Assembly: GCA_903881505.1 (NCBI GenBank)
Contig: CAIRTM010000091.1
Location: forward strand, 1 to 64,000
DNA length: 64,000 bases
Direction of reading: 5' to 3'
DNA from: an uncultured delta proteobacterium
GTDB lineage: Bacteria; Desulfobacterota; WTBG01; CAIYCZ01; CAIRTM01
The notes beneath the pieces were generated by a model. That model was not told the DNA's origin and did no database searches. It worked only from the letters and a program-made list of their open reading frames with translations. This document shows, one piece after another, positions 9,317-15,652 of this stretch (positions are counted from its first letter, which is position 1; every line of letters starts with the position of its first letter). Both the position numbers and the translations under genes were made by a program.

Positions 9317-10464
9317 GTGCAAGGCTGGCTCGTGACCGCAGGGGCAGGCCCCTGTGCCTGCCCGCTGGTGTTTGCCCTGTCCGCGTCCCGCAGAACCGGC
9401 AGGGCCTTTTCAAGGATATCATCGGCCGTTATGTCGCGCATGCAGGCGTAGCCGCGTTCGCATATGATTTTCGGGCGGCGCGACTTCCAGGGATAGCTGG
9501 TGCAGGCGCGGCACGTGGCGGTGTGCGCCTGCACGACAAGATGCCGGTAGCCGAACGGGCACATGCGCTCAGGATCGGCCGGCCCGAAGAGCGCAACCGG
9601 CGGCGTGCCGACCGCCGCGGCCAGGTGCGCCAGTCCGGAATCCGAGCCGATATACAGGGCAGCGCGCTGCAGCAGGGCCGCGCTCGTGCCGAGGCTGCCG
9701 CGCAGCCGGATGCCGGACACGCCGGCAACGGGCTCAACGCGCAGCACCTCATCGGCAAGGCCGGGTTCATCCGGTCCTTCAATTACAATAAAGGGCCTGT
9801 CGGTTCGTTTGCGCAGCTCGCGCAAAAGCAGGCTGCAGTTCCCGGGCGGCCAGCGCTTCGCCGCGGCAAGGGCGGTGGCCCCGCTGCCGGCATGCACGAT
9901 GACCGGCCTGCGCGGCATTTTTGTTAATCCGGCCTGCCGCAGCAGGACGGCGGCCGCGGCATGATCGGTTTCGTTCAGGGGGAACACGGGCGCCTCATCA
10001 GCGACAGGCACGGGTGCGCCGCCGGGATCAAGGCTTTTCAGGAGCAGAAGGTTCTGGTGGACATCGTGCAGGCCCGGCTGCGCCGCAACCGTTTCAAACC
10101 CGAGCGCGCGCCGGAAGAGGGACGGCTTCTCCGTGTAGGCATGCATGATCGTGCGCCGGGCATTGACGCAGGCGGCCATCAGCAGGTACTGCCAGCGGCG
10201 CGACGGGGCCGGGATCAGGAACATATCGCATCGCCGCAGGCGCAGCGCGATGCCCGCCCTGACAAGACCTGCTGTTCCGGCCGTGCACGCTATAACCTCT
10301 CCCACCTCGCTGAGGCGGCTGAACACCTCGGCGATCGCGGGAGACCCGGCCAGGGCCGTGATGCTGCATTCCGGGCGGCCTTGTTTGAGATGCCGAACCA
10401 GCGGCACGGCCAGCAGCGCGTTGCCGATGCCGGCAAACATGGGAACAACTATTTCGGGCGTCAT
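9313..10464 (-). CDS. Glycosyltransferase family 9 (heptosyltransferase-like)
   Basis: IGNALLAVPLVRHLKQGRPECSITALAG...VIVHAGSG...KRWPPGNCSLLLREL...YIGSDSGLAHLAAAVGTPPVALFGPADPERMCP. Start MTPEIVVPMF at 10464. Confidence 0.9.
   Translation of the reverse strand: MTPEIVVPMFAGIGNALLAVPLVRHLKQGRPECSITALAGSPAIAEVFSRLSEVGEVIACTAGTAGLVRAGIALRLRRCDMFLIPAPSRRWQYLLMAACVNARRTIMHAYTEKPSLFRRALGFETVAAQPGLHDVHQNLLLLKSLDPGGAPVPVADEAPVFPLNETDHAAAAVLLRQAGLTKMPRRPVIVHAGSGATALAAAKRWPPGNCSLLLRELRKRTDRPFIVIEGPDEPGLADEVLRVEPVAGVSGIRLRGSLGTSAALLQRAALYIGSDSGLAHLAAAVGTPPVALFGPADPERMCPFGYRHLVVQAHTATCRACTSYPWKSRRPKIICERGYACMRDITADDILEKALPVLRDADRANTSGQAQGPAPAVTSQPCT
9340..9358. repeat. Dispersed short repeat copy B (aggggcaggcccctgtgcc), inside the 3' end of the GT9 ORF
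   Basis: 19-nt exact match with 3302-3320. Confidence 0.75.
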
Positions 10465-10583
10465 GTGCCTAAAAAATCGATTCGTGCCGGATTGAAATGA
10501 GGGCAGGTGCGGCACTGCCGCTTCCTGCCGGGGTGTGTGCAGAATAGCAAAGCGCGCCCAATCAATCAAGCATGCAATCGGCC

Positions 10584-10612
10584 TTGCGCGCACGCGGGTT
10601 TTGCCCTAGACT
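10584..10612 (+). promoter_or_regulatory. Candidate sigma70 promoter TTGCGC-N17-TAGACT
   Basis: Located 44 nt upstream of the ATG at 10656. Confidence 0.45.
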
Positions 10613-10655
10613 GGGGCCTGTCAGGCAGGACATGCCTGCGCAGGGGGCTGCACGG

Positions 10656-11330
10656 ATGGCGGTATCGCTGAAAAAATACCTTATATGCGCGGTGATGCTG
10701 TGCCTGGCCGGCGCTGCCCGGGCCGGGACCTGGCAGGGAACCTGCGTGAGCGTTCTGGACGGGGACTCGCTGATGATCACGGGCGCAGCCGGCAAAAAGG
10801 AAGTCAGGCTCTACGGCATTGACACGCCCGAGTTCGACCAGGCCTTCGGCAGGCAGGCCCGCAGCTGCACGCGCGGCCTTGTCCTCGACAAAAAGGTAAC
10901 GGTAGAACCCTTTGAAATCGACAAGTACGGCCGCACGGTCGCAAAGGTGCGCACAGCTGAGGGGTGCGTAAATGAGCTCCTGGTCGCGCGGGGCTGTGCC
11001 TGGGTGTACCGGCGGTATTGCAGGCCCGGGGACATCACGGCATGGGCTGCCCTTGAGGAAAAAGCCCGGCAGCAGGGCCTGGGCCTGTGGTCGCAGCCAG
11101 GCCCGGTGCCCCCGTGGGATTTCCGGAGCACAAAGCGCGCGCAGGAAAACAAACAGGTTAAAAAAACCGGCGCCGCAGCGGGCTTCTATCACGGCAATAC
11201 CGGTTCGCGCGTGTTCCACGCGCCCGGCTGCACGGCCTATGATTGTAAGAACTGCACTGCGGCTTTCAACAGCCTCGGCGAGGCCCTGCGCGCGGGCTAC
11301 AGCCCCTGTAAAAAGTGCATCGATAATTAA
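10656..11330 (+). CDS. Secreted thermonuclease (SNase) family protein with C-terminal Ada-like Zn-binding motif
   Basis: Signal peptide, VSVLDGDSLMI...VRLYGIDTPEFDQAFGRQAR, then VFHAPGCTAYDCKNCTAAFNSLGEALRAGYSPCKKC. Confidence 0.88.
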   Translation: MAVSLKKYLICAVMLCLAGAARAGTWQGTCVSVLDGDSLMITGAAGKKEVRLYGIDTPEFDQAFGRQARSCTRGLVLDKKVTVEPFEIDKYGRTVAKVRTAEGCVNELLVARGCAWVYRRYCRPGDITAWAALEEKARQQGLGLWSQPGPVPPWDFRSTKRAQENKQVKKTGAAAGFYHGNTGSRVFHAPGCTAYDCKNCTAAFNSLGEALRAGYSPCKKCIDN

Positions 11331-11360
11331 ACAGCCCTGATGTATGAGCGGACCCGTCAT

Positions 11361-12089
11361 ATGATCACATCCGCGGCCAACGCCAAAATCAAGCACCTCC
11401 ACAAGCTGATCAGCGACAGGAAATACCGCTATCAGGAGAAACAGTTCGTCGTCGAAGGCTATCGCCAGCTTGAAGGCGCCCGGGCCGTGCTCGGTGTATA
11501 CGTGTCAAGCGCGGCGAAGGCGCCGGACCTCGGCGTGCCGCCCGAAAACATGCATATCGTCGAGGAGAAAATTTTTAACCGGCTGGCTGATACCGAAAAC
11601 ACGCAGGGCGTGCTGGCCGTGTGCGCGCTTGCCTTCGAGACTGCACTCAGCGCAGGCAAAAACTATGTGCTGCTGGACGGCCTGCAGGACCCCGGCAATG
11701 CCGGCACCATTATCCGCACGGCCGCGGCCTTCGGCTACGGCGGCGTCATTTTCACCCCCGGCTGCGTTGACCCGTTTTCCCCCAAGGTGGTGCGCGCAAC
11801 CATGGGCGCCATATTCGCGTGCGCCATTGTCCTGCTGGATGATTTTCAGCAGCTGCAGGGCTGCCATGTCGTTTCGGCCGATATCGGCGGGCCCGACATC
11901 GCAGCCGTGAAGGTTGAGCGCCCTCACATACTTGCCATCGGCAGCGAGGCCCGGGGCTTCTCGGCCGGGCTGCGGCCCTGGATCAGCCGGACCGTGACCA
12001 TTCCGTTTCAAACCGGCTCGGTTAATTCGCTCAACGCGGCCGTGGCCGCGGGCATTGCTATGTATGCGCTGACCAAGGGCACGCAGTGA
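11361..12089 (+). CDS. TrmH/SpoU family RNA methyltransferase
   Basis: ITSAANAKIKHLHKLISDRKYRYQEKQFVVEG...LLDGLQDPGNAGTIIRTAAAFG...VRATMGAIF...IGSEARGFS...IPFQTGSVNSLNAAVAAGI. Confidence 0.93.
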   Translation: MITSAANAKIKHLHKLISDRKYRYQEKQFVVEGYRQLEGARAVLGVYVSSAAKAPDLGVPPENMHIVEEKIFNRLADTENTQGVLAVCALAFETALSAGKNYVLLDGLQDPGNAGTIIRTAAAFGYGGVIFTPGCVDPFSPKVVRATMGAIFACAIVLLDDFQQLQGCHVVSADIGGPDIAAVKVERPHILAIGSEARGFSAGLRPWISRTVTIPFQTGSVNSLNAAVAAGIAMYALTKGTQ

Positions 12090-12239
12090 CGCCTAAAACC
12101 GGAGCCGCCTTGGCCCGCGGCCGGGCGTGCGCGGTTGTGCGGCAGGGGGTGAAGGGCGGAGCTGCGCCTGTCATGAGTGTGTAGGTCCAGGCCAGAAACC
12201 TCACTTTATCCTCAGCGCCGCTGCGCGAGCTATCGCCTT

Positions 12240-12421
12240 TCATCTAAAACCTTGCCTCCCGCTGAGGCGCAGGTGCGTTTTGCCGCCGAAGTAGTGGATA
12301 TAGTCCATTGACAACAGGTCTGCTCTGTGCGATAGGCATAGCGGTGGTAGCGCAGCACCTCGCGCACCTGATCCATTAATCTAAGATTCTGGTAGGGGCG
12401 GAACTTCGGCTTATTTTCCAT
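12240..12421 (-). pseudogene. intI: Integron integrase IntI remnant, N-terminus only, frameshifted and truncated
   Basis: MENKPKFRPYQNLRLMDQVREVLRYHRYAYRTEQTCCQW, then an approximately 7-nt deletion; the alternate frame continues YIHYFGGKTHLR. This resembles the N-terminal SAM-like region of IntI. Divergent from the cassette array, as in integrons. Confidence 0.85.
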
Positions 12422-12438
12422 CTTTGTGCCTTAATATC

Positions 12439-12541
12439 GTAATAAGTGGAATTTGAAGTCCTTTTTTGTAATACGTGGAATGTTCTTCCATCTATATGGG
12501 CTGATATGATGGAAGTTTCCCCGCCTATTACACGGTTAGTC
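12439..12541 (+). other. attI: Candidate attI region: two 14-bp direct repeats, an 8-bp inverted repeat and the crossover heptamer GTTAGTC
   Basis: gtaataagtggaat (12439-12452) and gtaatacgtggaat (12468-12481); CTTCCATC/GATGGAAG (12485-12492/12508-12515); GTTAGTC (12535-12541) is the exact reverse complement of GACTAAC at the 3' end of cassette 1. Confidence 0.65.
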
Positions 12542-12556
12542 CTAAAGGATTTAATA

Positions 12557-13084
12557 ATGAACAGAAATGAATGGACCGAACTAAGTCTAAAAATATTTGC
12601 ACTATTTCTTTTTTTTAAATTCCTTACCGCAGTTCCAAATTTCATCAACATGCCTGTAATTGCTGAAAAGTATGCTGGCTCGTGGGCTATGCCAGGGGCA
12701 ATTACAGGAGTCTTAGTTTCTTTGGTGTTAGCAATGGTCGTTTGGCGACTTGCCCCTGTACTGTCAAAAGCAATATGGAGAAAAACGGAGCCGCCACAAG
12801 CTATCTCAAATCCGAGTATGGATGAAATTCAAGCAGCTATTTTTTCCGCCATTGGTCTGTTCGTTTTAATAACCGCCTTGCCCGGCATCTCAGAATATCT
12901 GGTTTTAATCAACCAGACATCATCTCCGTTTCAATCAGAATCCGCCTTGGAATTTAAAGCAAAAATTGAGCTGGCAACTATGTTGGTGCAATCTGCAATA
13001 GGATTATTCCTGCTGTTCGGCTCAAGGGGGCTTGTTGCTGTGATAAAAATGGTTCGGAATCTAGGGTTAAAAAAGCAAGACTAA
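12557..13084 (+). CDS. Cassette 1: predicted 4-TM membrane protein of unknown function
   Basis: ATG at 12557 after aaaggat; four hydrophobic segments (LKIFALFLFFKFLTAVP, AITGVLVSLVLAMVVWRL, AIFSAIGLFVLITALPG, MLVQSAIGLFLLFGSRGL). Confidence 0.75.
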   Translation: MNRNEWTELSLKIFALFLFFKFLTAVPNFINMPVIAEKYAGSWAMPGAITGVLVSLVLAMVVWRLAPVLSKAIWRKTEPPQAISNPSMDEIQAAIFSAIGLFVLITALPGISEYLVLINQTSSPFQSESALEFKAKIELATMLVQSAIGLFLLFGSRGLVAVIKMVRNLGLKKQD

Positions 13085-13146
13085 CCATCGGCCTGAGAGG
13101 GACGCGGCAAAAAATCGCGCCGTGCCCCTCATCAGTAACGTTCGCA
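13079..13146 (+). other. attC: attC site 1
   Basis: R'' GACTAAC ... gagagggacgcggcaaaaaatcgcgccgtgcccctc ... R' GTTCGCA. Confidence 0.85.
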
Positions 13147-13158
13147 AAGGAGAACAAG

Positions 13159-13641
13159 ATGAAGAGCTATTTTAAGATAGGTCGTGATATCGTTGTCGGC
13201 AAAGGATTGAGTGCAAAGCATTGGGCTGGTCCGATTATTTTCGGGAAGGAGGCAATTTATCTCTTACCCAATGACGTATCTGTGAAATCACTCAGGGCTG
13301 GATACGACTCAGCATCGGCAGCCGCAGGGATGCTTGGAGGCATGATTGGTGGTGTTATAGCAGGAGCAATGCAAAGCAAAGCCGGATCAAAATCAACATG
13401 GCAAGAACACATCGTTCAGATCAATGAACTTCCACAAAATGTTCTATTGAATCCGGATTGGCCCATAAAAAAAGGTAAGCGACCGGTAATTCTGATCAAA
13501 AAAAGCGATATTGATAAGTTCGAACGTTCTGGTGGCAAGCTTTTGGTTGAAGCGTATGGTGACACCTTCAAACTGGGGCTTAAGCTATTCGGTCGTGGCA
13601 AAGCTATTGAAACTATAAGAAGCCTTGAATGGTCGGTATAG
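13159..13641 (+). CDS. Cassette 2: unknown protein with glycine-zipper-like hydrophobic segment
   Basis: MKSYFKIGRDIVVGKGLSAKHW...ASAAAGMLGGMIGGVIAGAMQSKAGS...; preceded by aaaggagaacaag. Confidence 0.75.
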   Translation: MKSYFKIGRDIVVGKGLSAKHWAGPIIFGKEAIYLLPNDVSVKSLRAGYDSASAAAGMLGGMIGGVIAGAMQSKAGSKSTWQEHIVQINELPQNVLLNPDWPIKKGKRPVILIKKSDIDKFERSGGKLLVEAYGDTFKLGLKLFGRGKAIETIRSLEWSV

Positions 13642-13687
13642 TTGCGATCCATTTTTGAAATCCGGGGGCACCATACTAATTAATTTT

Positions 13688-13755
13688 TGCCAACACCCGG
13701 CTTGAGAGTGACGCGGAAAAAAATCGCGCCGCGCCCCTCATCCTTAACGTTCGGT
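13688..13755 (+). other. attC: attC site 2
   Basis: R'' TGCCAAC ... gagagtgacgcggaaaaaaatcgcgccgcgcccctc ... R' GTTCGGT. Confidence 0.85.
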
Positions 13756-13762
13756 TAATAAA

Positions 13763-14188
13763 ATGAAATCCATAATGAACACATTGGTATGGTGTATGGC
13801 AGTTGCGGTGGGCGGGATGCTCTGCATTATTCTTCCACCGTATCTGATACCCGGAGGAATTCAGACCATATACACAGAGTCATTATTTCCTGTCTTCAGA
13901 ACTGCATGGGAGAATCTTAAAATTCTACCAACCCTGGGGTGCTTTTTAGGCCTTGGTTTTCTTCTCGGCCTTGCACAACCCACAAGATGGTTGCTTCTTG
14001 GGTGCACGACGATAGCAGCGCCACCTATTCTTGCGATTTGCGAAATGATTGTGTCTCCGACTTCTCACAATCTCTGGCCGCTGGAGTTCCTTCTTTACGG
14101 CGTTGTAAACTCCCCCTCTCTTCTTGGGGCATTTCTCGGGTCCAGAATAAGGAAGATACAAAAAAATGAAACCGAACCATCCGCTTGA
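13763..14188 (+). CDS. Cassette 3: predicted membrane protein of unknown function
   Basis: Single ORF in the cassette; hydrophobic segments LVWCMAVAVGGMLCIILPPYLIP, LGCFLGLGFLLGLAQP, WLLLGCTTIAAPPILAICEMI. Confidence 0.7.
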   Translation: MKSIMNTLVWCMAVAVGGMLCIILPPYLIPGGIQTIYTESLFPVFRTAWENLKILPTLGCFLGLGFLLGLAQPTRWLLLGCTTIAAPPILAICEMIVSPTSHNLWPLEFLLYGVVNSPSLLGAFLGSRIRKIQKNETEPSA

Positions 14189-14235
14189 GAGGAACGCGGC
14201 AAAAACCAGCCGCGCCCCTCGGCCTTAGCGTTAAA
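14170..14235 (+). other. attC: attC site 3
   Basis: R'' ACCGAAC (exact reverse complement of GTTCGGT at the cassette 3 start) ... gagaggaacgcggcaaaaaccagccgcgcccctc ... R' GTTAAAC. Confidence 0.88.
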
Positions 14236-14248
14236 CGCAGAAAATAAT

Positions 14249-14587
14249 ATGGCACTTGACTACAAATATTTCCGACCGATAAAAGCCGCTGGTATATGCT
14301 TCATCATTTGCGGTGCAATATCTGCATTAATGTATATGTCCCTCCTTAAAAATCCTGATTTTGACACTGTTTTCCGCATCTTCGTTTTAGTTAATACGTT
14401 TTGGTATCTCGTTATGGGTATAGGAATAGTATTACAAAATAAATGGGGGTATTATTTGCTTAAAGGATTCCTCTACTTTATGGTTTTAGGTTTTCCAATT
14501 GGTACATATTTTGGAGTTAAATCATTACGATATCTACGGGAGCACGACATAAAAAGCTATTTTGCAAAACAGGCAATAGATATCTAG
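14249..14587 (+). CDS. Cassette 4: predicted 3-TM membrane protein of unknown function
   Basis: Three hydrophobic segments (AAGICFIICGAISALMYMSLL, IFVLVNTFWYLVMGIGIVL, LLKGFLYFMVLGFPIGTYFGV). Confidence 0.7.
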   Translation: MALDYKYFRPIKAAGICFIICGAISALMYMSLLKNPDFDTVFRIFVLVNTFWYLVMGIGIVLQNKWGYYLLKGFLYFMVLGFPIGTYFGVKSLRYLREHDIKSYFAKQAIDI

Positions 14588-14613
14588 TGAATTATTAAAT
14601 TGAGCTGAAAAGC

Positions 14614-14679
14614 GTTTAACAATCGGCTTGAGAGGGACGCGGCAAAGAGCCGCCGCGCCTCTTAACTTTCGCGTTGTAC
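14614..14679 (+). other. attC: attC site 4
   Basis: R'' GTTTAAC (exact reverse complement of GTTAAAC) ... gagagggacgcggcaaagagccgccgcgcctct ... R' GTTGTAC. Confidence 0.88.
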
Positions 14680-14712
14680 GAGTATAGTAATTAACGTAGC
14701 AGGAACGTTCAT

Positions 14713-15069
14713 GTGAAATACAAGGACTTGAACCCGCAAGATAGCTATTTCCACCCGTGGACCACATACAGAAAGCGAAATAGGCTCGTCGCAATACTGT
14801 CTATAGCTTTTGTGCCAGCCATGTTACTGATCGGCATTCCATTAGGCTCCGTGGTTGGTGAAAACAAGGGCATGTTCATAGTCTTCTTCGTATGGGCTGC
14901 GCTGATTATGATATTCATCGATTATTCAGTTTTTTGGCATTGCCCGCGTTGCGGGAAGTCCTTTCATATGGACTTTGGGCGGTACGTGAATCCAATGGCC
15001 AAAAACTGCGTTCATTGTAAACTGCCGAAATGGAGTCCTAATGGTTCCGATCGGCAGCATGAGAAATGA
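14713..15069 (+). CDS. Cassette 5: predicted 2-TM protein with C-terminal zinc-ribbon (CPRC...CVHC)
   Basis: GTG start; two TM segments then WHCPRCGKSFHMDFGRYVNPMAKNCVHCKLPKW. Confidence 0.75.
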   Translation: MKYKDLNPQDSYFHPWTTYRKRNRLVAILSIAFVPAMLLIGIPLGSVVGENKGMFIVFFVWAALIMIFIDYSVFWHCPRCGKSFHMDFGRYVNPMAKNCVHCKLPKWSPNGSDRQHEK

Positions 15070-15074
15070 AAATC

Positions 15075-15142
15075 GTACAACAATCGTCTAGAGAGGAGCG
15101 CGGCAAAAAAACGCGCCGCGCTCCTCATCTTTGACATTCGGC
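15075..15142 (+). other. attC: attC site 5
   Basis: R'' GTACAAC (exact reverse complement of GTTGTAC) ... gagaggagcgcggcaaaaaaacgcgccgcgctcctc ... R' ATTCGGC (GTT changed to ATT). Confidence 0.83.
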
Positions 15143-15166
15143 AATGCATAGCACGAGGATGAAAGC

Positions 15167-15505
15167 ATGATTAAGAAATATAACAATATCAGCCTGGCAT
15201 TCGGGATTCCGGGATTGATTGTTCAGACGTTCGGCGTAATCAGCCAGATTACGATAATCAGCCTGGTGGGCGCGGTTCTTCTGATAGTCGGACTTGGCTA
15301 TTATGCAAAATCAAAAGGCAGGCACCCTGCATGGTGCCTATTAGGGCTGCTGTCAATCCTGGGAATAATTATTCTTGCGCTGCTCCAGGATAAGTCCTCC
15401 GAGACAGGCACGCAGGACATACGCCCATTCACAAAAATACTGCTAGTGCTTTTTATCCTCATAATTCTGGCTTTGATAGGTATCGCCATGATGGCCGGCA
15501 ATTGA
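15167..15505 (+). CDS. Cassette 6: small predicted membrane protein of unknown function
   Basis: FGIPGLIVQTFGVISQITIISLVGAVLLIVGLGYYAKSKGRHPAWCLLGLLSILGIIILALLQDKS...; ATG at 15167. Confidence 0.75.
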   Translation: MIKKYNNISLAFGIPGLIVQTFGVISQITIISLVGAVLLIVGLGYYAKSKGRHPAWCLLGLLSILGIIILALLQDKSSETGTQDIRPFTKILLVLFILIILALIGIAMMAGN

Positions 15506-15550
15506 AAAAACTGCCGCCGAAAAGCTTGTTGTTGTACGAATATGAACAAT

Positions 15551-15640
15551 GAGCAACAAACCGCTTGAGAGCGCCCCCGGGGAACCGCAACCAAAGCCGG
15601 GCTCCTGCCCAGACCGGCTCTTTCGGGCATTGAAGCTGAA
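15551..15640 (+). other. Eroded attC remnant at the array end
   Basis: gagcaacaaaccgcttgagagcgcc matches the left half of attC3/attC4 (ccgcttgagag), then diverges; no clean right half. Confidence 0.45.
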
Positions 15641-15652
15641 AACGCACAGGGA

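Larger units (their letters stand above)
12535..13146 (+). mobile_element. Integron gene cassette 1
   Basis: Bounded by GTTAGTC and attC1; contains one plus-strand ORF. Confidence 0.85.

Noticed and set aside
12058-12243. Minus-strand ORF following the IntI fragment (MKGDSSRSGAEDK...)
   Set aside because: No similarity to the rest of IntI visible; probably a chance ORF in the deletion junction.
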